Source: Euplotes cf. woodruffi 2 WChen-2021 (taxonomy: Eukaryota; Ciliophora; Spirotrichea; Euplotida; Euplotidae). From it: a stretch of 30,567 nucleotides of DNA. The stretch lies in NCBI GenBank assembly GCA_021441665.1, contig JAGYYN010021902.1, positions 1-30,567 of the forward strand, written 5' to 3'. The notes under the pieces were generated by a model. That model made no database searches, was not told the DNA's origin, and worked only from the letters and a program-made list of their open reading frames with translations. The position numbers were made by a program, and so were the translations under genes. Position 1 is the stretch's first letter. The number at the start of each line of letters is the position of its first letter. Below are positions 1 through 9,230 of the stretch, piece after piece.

Positions 1-247
1 TTTGAACTAGTTATACAGATTTAAATTTTTTTTAATAAATTCGATTTTTTGATCAGAATCAACAAAAAATTATTCTGCATTTTTAATATTTTTTTAATTA
101 TGAAATGCTTATAGTTTTTTGGTGTATGTTATATAGTTTATTAAATCTCAACATAATTAGATTAAATAAAATTCATAAGAATTTATTGAAGCTTTAAATG
201 CAGAGAATTCTATCAATGCCTTTTCTTGCTTCTAATTCTTGATTGCT
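1..247. other. AT-rich 3' flank of the papain-fold gene
   Basis: Long T runs and no supported gene. The minus-strand frame 0 behind the stop at 248-250 stays open for about 17 codons, probably by chance. Confidence 0.35.
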
Positions 248-1546
248 TTAAATCTTTGCCTTCATCCTCATTTTAGCTTTCGAGTATATTGATGAGAAAA
301 TGCGATGAGCTTTGTCACTAAGAAGAATCCTAATACCGATTCTGTTGATCAGTCTCATCTTTTGGCTGTTTGGATTTATCACAAACATCCTCAATAAAGC
401 CATTGATACAGTACTTTTGTATTTATATAAAAATAAGGGAAATTGTAGCTGAATTCTATTTTTCTTGTTTAAGCCATGCTCTTCTATATCAGCAAGAATT
501 CTAGTGAGCTTTATATAGCTTGTGATTGTGTAAATTACATTCTGTCTTTGAGTTCTATTGTCAGATTTATCAAGAAGTTGAGTTAACATTTCTATTGTTT
601 TCAAGATTATATTTATCATATCTGCTTTCTCATGAATGAACAGAACAATGTTAACTAAATGCACGATTCCATATTTCTCAACAAAGCTCACAGGCTCATT
701 ATCAACTACAGCTGTAACAGCGGACGGCTCAGGTCTGCTGTCGAGTTGATCCTCAAGAGAATTTTGCTTACTTAGTGACTTTCATATTCTTGAGTAATCA
801 ATGATCTCGAAGTTGTCAGGTTGGAGTAATGCAACTCTGTTAAAATCATCCACACTAAAAGACCCGTTTTTGCTAAAGTCCAAGTATCCTTTTTCTGTAA
901 CAGGGATCTTGAATTCAGTATTAGCTCTGCAAAACGCTTCATAAATCGAATGTGAGCAAATAACACGATTATTTTCAGTTTGGTCAGCTGACTTCTGTAC
1001 TCTAAAAATATCAAAGAAGCTCTTATTATGTGGAGTGACGTCATCGTCGCTAACGTAAGGCTGTTTACGTCTAAAGACTAGGCTTATGAGCCTATAGAAG
1101 TCATATCTTTTTCCTTGTATAGTCTTTGCTTGCTCGATAAAAGCATTTCTTACTTCGTCAGATACTTTCGGTCGAATTATTAGAGGATCTCGATTAGAGA
1201 CAACAAAGGGCCATGCTTTTCATATCTTCGCTCGCGGGTATGTAATCTGCAGGCAATTTAAGTCCGAGTCTAAAATCACTACTCAATGGTCGTAAGACGT
1301 GTTTGAAAGCATTCTGAGCTTTGAATGCACAAATGTGGGTGTCCTGACAAGCAGTATATCTCCTGGTTTAATCATCAACATTGCCATTGTTTTCTCATCG
1401 TTTGAAACGCTGACGAATTTAAGGTAGGAGATCACCTTTTCAGTAAAATTAGTAGAGACTTCCCTCATATCGATAAAGAAATTGGAAATTTTCTCTCTCG
1501 ACTGGTCTAAAAACCTTTTGGTCTTCTGGAAATAACTTGAGCGCAT
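248..1546 (-). CDS. Permuted papain-fold (YiiX/NlpC-P60-like) cysteine hydrolase, putative
   Basis: One continuous frame of 432 residues if UGA is read as Cys; UGA codons at three places would otherwise split it. The N-terminal half looks like the circularly permuted NlpC/P60 (YiiX, DUF830-like) fold: a PGDILLVR segment at about 61-68, a candidate catalytic His at 87 (SYDHCVV, where the following Cys is a UGA), and a downstream candidate nucleophile Cys197 in VICSHSIYEAF. His before Cys is the order expected for the permuted fold. Families of this kind hydrolyse amide or ester bonds in peptides or lipids; the substrate here is unknown. The C-terminal 150 residues are basic, mainly helical-looking and unassigned. 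The stop is ATT-UAA; a +2 shift there would add only 12 basic residues, so I treat it as terminal. The start is the first ATG after a stop-rich AT leader. No intron is needed. Confidence 0.72.
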
Positions 1547-1739
1547 CTGAGATTTAAATAATATTTATTAATATTTTTTTCAATTTTTGCTGATATTTTA
1601 ATATTATCTTGATAATATTGAATTTGAAAATGAATGATAATCTGAAAAACGAATTAGGAAACTTAGAAGTATTTTATTTATAATTTTGATGCTTAAATAC
1701 TAAAATTTAATTGATTCTTTAGTTTATTAAATATTAAAA
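1547..1739. promoter_or_regulatory. Divergent promoter region between papain-fold gene and coiled-coil gene
   Basis: The 193 AT-rich bp lie between two start codons. One exact breakage-consensus match is at 1576-1585 (minus strand), 30 bp upstream of the papain-fold gene start. Confidence 0.4.
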
Positions 1740-2274
1740 ATGTTTGGGACAAGAGAAACCACTTCATTTGATGATCGAAGATCAATTGTCAAAACCTTTT
1801 CAGTAAATAACACTAAAGGTAACCAGATAGACTAATAGTAACTTTATTTTATTTATTTTCAAGCTTTTAACGCATATTCATTGAAGAGTTATGATCATTT
1901 TTATAGTTATAAACTTCGGCTCCAACATGAAAATACTCGGGAAGATTACAAAGCAACACAACAAGCTTGTGACTAAACTTAATGACAGTTTTCTTCATGT
2001 GAAGTCAGTAAACAATCGAAAGATGAATTCAATATCACCAAGTCCAAAGATCCTTGAGAAATTTGATTTTATCAACACTCGAAACTTCCCTTTATCCCCT
2101 CAAAATTTAGCTAAAAGCAAAATTAAAGTCAACAAAGTTGACTTAAAAGCAAGGCATAAAAATGAAGGACTAAAAAGCACAGGGGATTCAAACGAAGGTA
2201 GTTTATTTTTCAGTTACTACTGCACTGCACCGATCTCAATAGCTAGTTGAGAATATCGACATTTGCTTGAATAA
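1740..2274 (+). CDS. Coiled-coil/basic protein, possibly the 5' exons of the gene at 3088-4762
   Basis: Exon 1 (1740-1818) begins MFGTRETTSFDDRR and ends at a GTAACC donor. Two acceptors are possible. TTTTCAAG at 1863 gives a hydrophilic helical peptide (with LRLQHENTREDYKATQQ) that meets GAC-UAA at 1971-1976 and needs a +1 shift to continue. GAAGAG at 1888 needs no shift but gives an unlikely hydrophobic stretch. I prefer the first on peptide quality. The shared downstream part (KLNDSFLHVKSVNNRK and on) is clearly coding-like, rich in Lys, Ser and Asn, to about 2197. There a GTAGTT donor may splice far downstream (to about 3100); otherwise the frame runs to TAA at 2272-2274. I recognise no family. 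Confidence 0.5.
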
Positions 2275-3087
2275 ATATCGAACTTCTCAAACCATATTAT
2301 TAAGTATTTGTAGAGTGCCTTCGATGATCCAAACCATCTGCTATTTTTATTCAACCTTCACTAATTATAAGTTTATATGTTGATCTATTTAGGCTAAAAA
2401 TAAACAAACTTTCTCTATCTAGATTGCAATCTAGTAAGCATGTTTATCTTTTATTCCGTTGCTAGACTGGTTTATTTATTGTGGTCGAGTCGTCCAAGTA
2501 TTTTTAATTTGTCATTCTACTAGCTAATTACCCGCTCACCCGACTTGATCGAGTTAGCAGCTTCAATAATATAGCTTATATAGGCCTTAGCCGACTGCCT
2601 TCGTGAGGAATAAAAATAAACAACTATCATAATTTGGACTTAGGCCTGGCTAAATGTCGCGTGCTAAAATAATTAAAAATTAATCTTAATATTTATTGCT
2701 GATAAAAATCTGAATGCAAGCAGATTTACAGCGAAAAATTAATGTTGTTAAGTTTAATATTCCCTCATACCTGTTATTTCGAATTTTTTTTATAAATTCA
2801 AAGATTCGAAGAATTTCTTCCATTTTTAAAATTAAATTTATTTACACTTAAAAAATATGGCGCTGGGATGAAAAAATCTAAATTGCTTCGATTACCAATA
2901 TAAACTATTAGTCGCTATATTTTAAATGTGTGATTGTACTAATTAAAAGTATCATCTAAATAATATTTTAATTTAGAAAACAGCAATAATAAGACTTCAA
3001 CACAATTTTCAGACAACTTCACGAAGGCGACGGTAGGCAGTGAAAATCGCATAATTTAATATCTTTTAGAACCCGTTCATTACGAAT
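2275..3087 (+). other. Interval between coiled-coil exons; possible long intron or internal eliminated sequence
   Basis: I find no convincing reading frame in this stretch. It holds a perfect 16-bp palindrome at 2419-2434 (core GATTGCAATC). A 10-bp inverted repeat, GCCTTCGTGA at 2598-2607 and its complement at 3019-3028, brackets about 420 bp. Patches at 2460-2660 are richer in G+C than typical spacers here. If the flanking exons belong to one gene, this would be by far the longest interruption in the window. That would fit an intron carrying an internal eliminated sequence in germline DNA. Confidence 0.35.
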
Positions 3088-4762
3088 ATGCACTTGACAG
3101 CGGAAAATAAGGACTTGAAGGAAAAGAATTCGATTCTCATCGAGAAACTAAACGTCATTGAAATTAAGCTGAACGAAGCGAATAATACGAATATCGTGCA
3201 TGAAACACTACTCAAGAATTGGTACAGTCCAAATGACAAAATGACTGAGTCATTAAAGAAGACCGTCAAGACTTTTTGGTTCAAGCGATACAACCAGCAA
3301 ATCGCAGATCTAAAGTGCAAACATATGTCGACTGTTTATAAACTCAAGGTAAACTGATAAATTAGTAAAACACTGATAAAAGACATTAAATTGTTTTGAC
3401 TTGCAAGATTTATACAATATTTAGCTTTCATACTCAAAACAAATCGAAGATCTGCAAGAAATGGTCGGACACATGACGGATAGCATCAACGAGCTGTCCA
3501 GTCAGAAATCTGACCACGGCACTAAGCTAGTAGAGATCATCAAAGTGCAAAAAGAGAAGTACCAAGAGCTGAAGACGCAACATAAACACTGATGAAAGAA
3601 GCTCGAACTCAGTGAGAAGTATTGCAAAGAACTCCAAAGCCAGCTTTCTGCTTCAGGTGAGCTTATTACAGATGATTTTATTGCTTAATAGTATCATTAA
3701 TTCTAAAATTTTAATCTATTCTTTGTTTTCTCTGCCATTTAGTAAATTTAATAATTTAAAATCTAGATTCTCAGAACCAAAAATCAAAACGGATAATTGA
3801 AGAGGCAAACAAAGAAATAAAAATCCTGCACGCGAGTAATAAAGAGCTCGCAAAGAAGTTGTTCAAGTTCAAGACGGACCATTCCACTGTCGATCTAGAC
3901 CCGTTTGAAATGCACCAATAAAAATGAGATTTTATCAGAGTAAGCTCGAGATCAGCGAATTACTCAATATGAAGACGGAGGAAAAACTGAGGGAGATCAA
4001 CCAGGTGTTCAAGGTCTGCGGGATCACCCTCAACGACATTAAAGAGCAGCACAAGGCGGGATATTTGCGAATGAACTCCGGTATTAATACAAAAGCCTTC
4101 GACGTCGGCTCGATGGTTTCCTCCAGCCACTTCGTCCACAATAACCAGAAGACGCAGAAGAAGAGAAAATGCAATTTAAAGCACAGTTCAACTATGGGGA
4201 GTAAAAGGAGCGGATTTGAGAAAAAGCTAACGATTTCGAGCCAGAATTCTATTGATAAAGAGCTTGACTTGTTCTCCGAAGGCTCAGGTAAACACTTTGT
4301 TTATTAAGTGTTAATTAAAACTAGATAAAAACAAAAATGAAGTTCCACCAGAAATCAAAGAAATTCTAATACGACTTGATGATCAATCAAAGGCAAAGAA
4401 TAAGACGAATAACGAGTCTGTTGCAGATGAAATTAACTCAAAACTCCAGATTTTTGATCAACTTTTTAACAACAAAGAGTAATTTTTCTAATTGATCATT
4501 AAAAATTCGATTTTTTAGGACTTGGTATAAGTTTAAACAAATTGAAGACTTTTAATTGCAAAAATGATAACTTTTTGACTATAGAAAAGATGATGAATGC
4601 AGTGCAGCTGACTATGATGATACAGTTAAAAATTATTGAATGAGTTTTTGATATTTTTATAGAACATGTGAATACTAAAACTACTGTATTTTACAGCCTA
4701 TGAAAGCACATGAAAGAGGAGACTATGAGAATTTAATGCTATCTCCAAAGAAACAACATTAA
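3088..4762 (+). CDS. Coiled-coil protein with five introns and a +2 frameshift
   Basis: From ATG 3088 the product is about 423 residues. Introns, all GT-AG and phase-consistent: 3349-3424, 3657-3766, 4288-4324, 4479-4584 and 4625-4696; the last two are the least certain. The first exons are heptad-like (ENKDLKEKN, KQIEDLQEMV, NKEIKILHASNKELAKK), so a structural or centrosomal/cytoskeletal coiled coil is the likely type. After Q215 the frame meets CAA-UAA at 3916-3921. The next coding segment (SKLEISELLNMKTEEKLREI) is in the +2 frame, with AAA at 3921-3923 as the resumed codon. A tandem UGA-UGA at about 3591-3596 reads Cys-Cys. The C-terminal exon ends NLMLSPKKQH. The start is uncertain: the frame is open upstream to a TTTTAG at 3069, so this may be the 3' part of the gene that begins at 1740. 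No family recognised. Confidence 0.6.
3916..3923 (+). other. Programmed +2 frameshift site CAA-UAAAA
   Basis: The zero frame stops at 3919-3921. Coiled-coil coding continues two bases on, resuming with AAA. There is no room for an intron. The same UAAAA context occurs at the two other +2 sites in this window. Confidence 0.55.
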
Positions 4763-5217
4763 TAAGTTTCATGATTCTCGAACTTAGCATTACATTATTG
4801 ATCCAATATATTATATGTTTTTCGTTTAAATATTCGGTCATCTTAACTAATTCCATTTTATAAGGCAAGAGCATTTTGGTTTGGAACTATATATGAATAA
4901 ATCCATTTTTCAATTTTGGTACATTAAAGTATTAAGCTTGCATATAAGCAATTTTAATTTTAAAGATGAGTGAATTATTATAAATATTTGAATAAATTTA
5001 TGCTAAAACTGAATATTAAAATACGTTAAAATATAAAGATTAATAGGTCTTTAATATTATATTTGATCATTTTTACTATTTATTTGTTTATAAAATAAAA
5101 ATAAAAAAGTTCTATTTTGATTTTTTATTTCAAAATATTTATATTTTATAAAAATTGAAATTATTATTTTAAAGGATATAATATTCATAATTATTAATTT
5201 TTGTTATTTTTATTATT
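4763..5217. other. AT-rich intergenic spacer between convergent genes
   Basis: No reading frame is worth reporting. The spacer separates two 3' ends and contains two exact matches to the Euplotes breakage consensus HATTGAAAHH: 4906-4915 on the minus strand and 5153-5162 on the plus strand. Confidence 0.5.
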
Positions 5218-6700
5218 TTAATTAAAATCTATCAAATTTACTTCATTTACTTCCTTTTCCTCCTTCTCCACAACATCACTTTTTCTTTCATTCATCGTAT
5301 TTAACTTCCTCGCTCCAGATGGTGGAGCAATCAATTTCCTAATATGCTTTCCATCCTCCTTCTCCTTCTCTTTTTCTTTTTCCTTCTCCTTCTCCTTCTC
5401 CTTCTGCTTCCCTTCCTTCTTGCGTTCAACTTTGTGCTGTGTATCCTGCTTGTCCTTGTCCGCATACATGTCTTTGCAATCCTGGTCATCCCCCAGCCCT
5501 AAATCCAGCAAATCAATATTTCCAATCTCCAGCTCTTCCTCTTCCTCCTCTTGTTCTTGTTCTTCCTCCTGTTCCTTCTCCTGCTCTTTCCTGCGTTCTT
5601 GCTGCCTCTGTTCCTCATGCTTCTGCTCTTTGGCCTTCAGTCGGTTGTACTTGTCCCGAAAGGCGTCCAGCTTCTTATCAAGAAAGTCAACGACTTCCAG
5701 TAGGGCGTCCATGTCGGATAGCTGATTTGCGAACGAACGCACTTCGATTATCTTGGCAATGCGGATGCGAGAGATCTGACACGTTGTGTAGATGTCTTTT
5801 ACGACTTCGCTACGCAAATCGTTGATGTGCTTTGCGTTTTTACTCATGTCTTCCAGAATCATTATTGTGCTTTTGGCAACCTCGAACTCGGTCTTGTCGT
5901 AGTTGTCACGGAGGTACTGCCGGAAGTCCTCTTTTTCATCGAAAGCTATTATTTCTTCCTTTTCGTCTTCTATATATGGCAGTTAGTGATCGTAAATCCT
6001 TTGGATGTGGTAAATAAACAAAATGGATATTTAGAAGGGTTAAGAGTATTTACCAATAACTTCAACTATTTGATTGTCTTCAAAGTGGCTTCGCTCACGC
6101 TTGATTTCAGTAAGCTCTCTCGGTTTTTCTTTTCCTGCAGTTTGCTCGATGTAGTCGAACATTGGCGAATCGATTCCTTTTAAGTTCTCCATCATGAGTC
6201 TTTCGTTGGGGTCTCGTTCGGGGAACTTGACTGCTTCGAGTCTCAGCTGTTTGTATCACTGGTGGACTCCTGCAAACCGATCTTGGTACATCATAAAAGT
6301 GTCAGCCCAGAGTTGTATGAGATATAATGCTTTTTCCTCAGCTTTCTCCTTATAAATTTTATTCTCTCCTTTTTCTTTATTTTTGGAGGATTCCAGCTTT
6401 ACCACGTCTGCTTTTTAAAAGCATCATGAAGCTTTCGAGGAACTTAATATTAGAAAGGTTTTCGTGTAGTCTGAGATCTCCATTTTTAGATCAGATTTCG
6501 ATTAAGCACAAAGCGAAGTATTTGCTCTTGACTTTTCCCTTCCTCATGATCTTATCAATGCATTTAAGCCCGGTCGCTTGGTCTCTTAAATCTTCAATGA
6601 ACCTAGTGGCGATTTCAATTTGCGCATTGATGTCTGGAGTCTGCACTACATCTGATGTAACGTATGCGATTAATGTCTCAATCGGAGCTTGAGCTTCCAT
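5218..6700 (-). CDS. VHS-GAT domain adaptor (TOM1/GGA-like), expressed by a +1 frameshift
   Basis: About 465 residues after removing one 84-nt intron (5970-6053) and applying one +1 shift. The VHS domain spans about 1-150: an N-terminal helical part with CIDKIMRKGK and FALCLIEICSKNG, then LIQLWADTFMMYQDR and CYKQLRLEAVKFPERDP after the shift, the classic VHS end. The GAT domain is at about 205-310 (EDMSKNAKHINDLRSEVV to LDKKLDAFRDKYNRL). The tail has a Glu/Gln/Lys-rich stretch with a Lys-Glu dipeptide run, an acidic IDLLDLGLGDD segment resembling a clathrin box, and a terminal NLIDFN. TOM1-type proteins bind ubiquitinated cargo and clathrin on endosomes. The frameshift falls in the middle of the VHS domain at AAA-UAA, so it is essential for the fold. 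Divergent from the RBR gene, 249 bp away. Confidence 0.88.
6377..6382 (-). other. Programmed +1 frameshift site AAA-UAA in the VHS domain
   Basis: The zero frame ends ...GILQK-stop after residue 107. Skipping the U gives KEKGENKIYKEKAEEKALYL, which continues the VHS domain. This is the canonical Euplotes slippery hexamer. Confidence 0.85.
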
Positions 6701-6949
6701 TTTAAATTCGAAATTCTATAAAAGCATTAAAACAACAATTGATAAATCCGAGCAAGCAAATATTAATAAAAATAAATAAAGATTCACTGTTTTAACGAAT
6801 TATTAAATTGATGAGGTTTTGATAGCCACTGATAACCTGGTTATTTTAGACCTGGTGATCAAGAAAGCAGAACGCCAAAGACTTTATATTTTAAATATTT
6901 ATATTCTGATTGATTTCTATCGCAATCAAATATTAATAAGATATTCAAC
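6701..6949. promoter_or_regulatory. Shared upstream region of the divergent VHS-GAT and RBR genes
   Basis: AT-rich 249-bp spacer between two start codons, so both promoters must lie here. I see no recognisable TATA box placement or breakage-consensus match. An imperfect local repeat of AACCTGGTTAT and GACCTGGTGAT lies at about 6835-6860. Confidence 0.4.
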
Positions 6950-8659
6950 ATGGAAGAAAACGACTTCATGGAGGTTGACTGAGGCGAAGGAGACGGATGG
7001 TTTGATGAAGACGACTATAACGACGATCACTATAAAGATCCTAAACTCGAAGTCCAAGACTCCTCATATGTGCCTAAACTCACTAGCGGCTTTCAATTCT
7101 ACATTATCGACACTGAGGGCGTCGCTAAGAAAAGAGATGAAATTATTAAGGAAGTCAAAGAAATTTTGGGATATTCGACAGAGCAAGCGCAGAAATTATT
7201 GATTCTGAATAGATTTGATAAAGACCTTTCGATACAGAAAGCCCTTGATTCACACGGAAAAGAAGAAAAAGAACCAAATTACAAATTCGATCCAGATAAA
7301 GAGCTCAACCTATGCTTAGTCTGCTTTTGAGAGTATAAACAGGATGATATAACAGTTGCTTCTTGTGGTCATTTCCTCTGCAAATTATGCTTTTACAGCT
7401 TCTTATCGACAGCAGTAAAGGACGGGCCACAGGCGATCAGGACAGTGTGTCCGATAAGCAAATGCGGAGAAATAATATCTCCCAAAATGTTTGAAAAGGT
7501 CATAACCAAGGATCAATATCTTCTGTATAATAAGTTCTACACTAATTATTTTGTTGATTGCTGAAAAGCATTCAAATGGTGTCCGTCCCCTGGATGTGAC
7601 AAAGCAGTCTATCATCCTGAGCTAAATGCAGTCGACGTATTTTGCGAATGAGGCAAAGGATTCTGCTTCTACTGCGGCCAAGACGCCCACGTCCCAGTCG
7701 AATGCTATTACTTACAGATGTTCATGGACAAACTGAAGGAAGGCGAACAAGAAGGCGTTTCGAATAGTTCAGATTTATGGATCAAAGTGAACTCAAAAAT
7801 ATGACCAAAATGTAAGTGACATATTGAAAAGAACCAAGGATGCATGCATATGACTTGATACAACTGCAAGTATGAATTCTGCTGGCTTTGTATGGGAGAC
7901 TACCGCAACCACCAAGCTGAAACTGGCATTTACCTCTGCAACTCTTTCTCTGACGTACAAAAGCTAAATCGAGCGAAAGAAGGAGAAATGAAGGAAAGGA
8001 GCAGACTCGACTTAAAAATGAGGAAGTTTATGCATTATGCAACTCGATATAAAGAACACTTAAATGCAGTTGATTTGGATAAAAAGAGGGGAGAGCAACT
8101 AAGGAGCCAAGTCCAGTTCATTATCTCGAGATCTGGAAATAAATATACCATCTCTGAGTTTGAATTTCTTGATGAAATCATACAGTTAGTATGCAAAGCT
8201 CGAAGAGCTCTTGGTAACTCGTACTCAATGAGATTCTTCATGAGTGGTAAAAGAAAGAAAGCGTTCTTTGACTTTATTCAAGGAGACCTTGAGTTTTCTC
8301 TAGAAGCACTCTCTCGCTGTTTGGTTAAAGACATCACAGAGTATATTGAAATGGATGCAACTAAAACTATTTCGCTAAAGGAGGACTTTTTCAAATTTAA
8401 ATCTAGCGCTTGTCAAACAAGATCTGCTGTCGAGACTCACTTTACTAAGGTTCTCGGCCAGATCAAAGGAGATTTCCCAGATGTAAAAGAAGATACAAAA
8501 GGAGATGAACTGGATAGCTCAGATGAAGATAGTGGCCCAACAACTAAAGCTAAAGTTCAGTGGACTTGCTATATTTGCACAACGAGAAATGAAAAAGATA
8601 AAGATACTTGAGTTATTTGCTCAGCACCACGATTTGTTTTAAAAGGAGATAATAAATAA
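6950..8659 (+). CDS. Ariadne-type RBR E3 ubiquitin ligase with C-terminal RanBP2 zinc finger
   Basis: An intronless frame of 569 residues with eight UGA codons read as Cys. Order: acidic N-terminus; UBA-like helical segment (about 46-98) as in Ariadne proteins; RING1 from about 122 (CLVC, CGHFLCKLC); IBR at about 205-265 (KWCPSPGC, FCECGKGFCFYCG); RING2/Rcat at about 285-320 (ICPKC, IEKNQGCMHMTC, EFCWLC) with the likely catalytic Cys at 298; a helical Ariadne-like domain (about 330-480); and a RanBP2 finger at about 537-559 (WTCYICTTRN then CVIC). RBR ligases accept ubiquitin from an E2 onto the Rcat Cys before passing it to substrate. Four zinc-ligand cysteines (codons at 7649, 7802, 7856 and 8609) are UGA. 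The gene ends at AAA-UAA; a +1 shift would add only about seven residues, so it is taken as a real stop. Confidence 0.93.
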
Positions 8660-9230
8660 GTTACTTCAATATTCGTTTTAAAAAGATTGATCTCAAACAG
8701 AGCACACTAATTTTAAAACTTAAAATCGAGTAATTTTCTATTGTTTTTATTAAAAATTAATAAAATGACAATCATGCAGAAAATAAATTTAATCATAGCA
8801 TTTTAATTTTTATTGATATACGATTATATTACCTTTATAATTTTTTCGCATAAACTTTTAACCCTTTCTGATTCAGTTTACAATTAAAAAGGTATCAATA
8901 TTTTCTGCAAGATTGCAATCAAAATATTCTATGATATTCTCGAATCCATATATAAAGTCAATTCCCCATAATTTAAAACCCGATTAGGTGTTGAAAAGAA
9001 ATCATAAGCTCTTTATTTAATTAAAGTAATAAAGCTTGCATGACCCCTAAAATAATTTCGATTTCCTTTTAAAAAAGCTTTTTTAAATGCCATTTTGCTA
9101 GATTAAAAAATTGATTGTAAAAGCGCTTTATTTTAAACCATTTCTTTGTATAAAATAATTTGCTGCTAAAACACAAACTTTCAGATTTCTATTTACAAAA
9201 TTTAATTGATGAAACATGCTTATTTGCTAA
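8660..9230. other. AT-rich spacer between convergent RBR and CDPK genes
   Basis: No coding frame is supported. The stretch shows A/T homopolymer runs, an isolated GATTGCAATC palindrome near 8914, and a near match to the breakage consensus (TATTGAAGTA, minus strand, near 8665) just after the RBR stop. Confidence 0.4.

Noticed and set aside
2419-2434. 16-bp palindrome as a terminator or RNA gene
   Set aside because: Isolated, and without a promoter or conserved RNA motif that I can recognise.
5420-5825. Long plus-strand Ser/Cys-rich and Pro-rich frames
   Set aside because: They are the complement of the Glu/Lys-rich tail of the VHS-GAT protein. Composition explains them.
6950-8659. UGA read as tryptophan
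   Set aside because: Would put Trp at zinc-ligand positions. Cys satisfies all of them.
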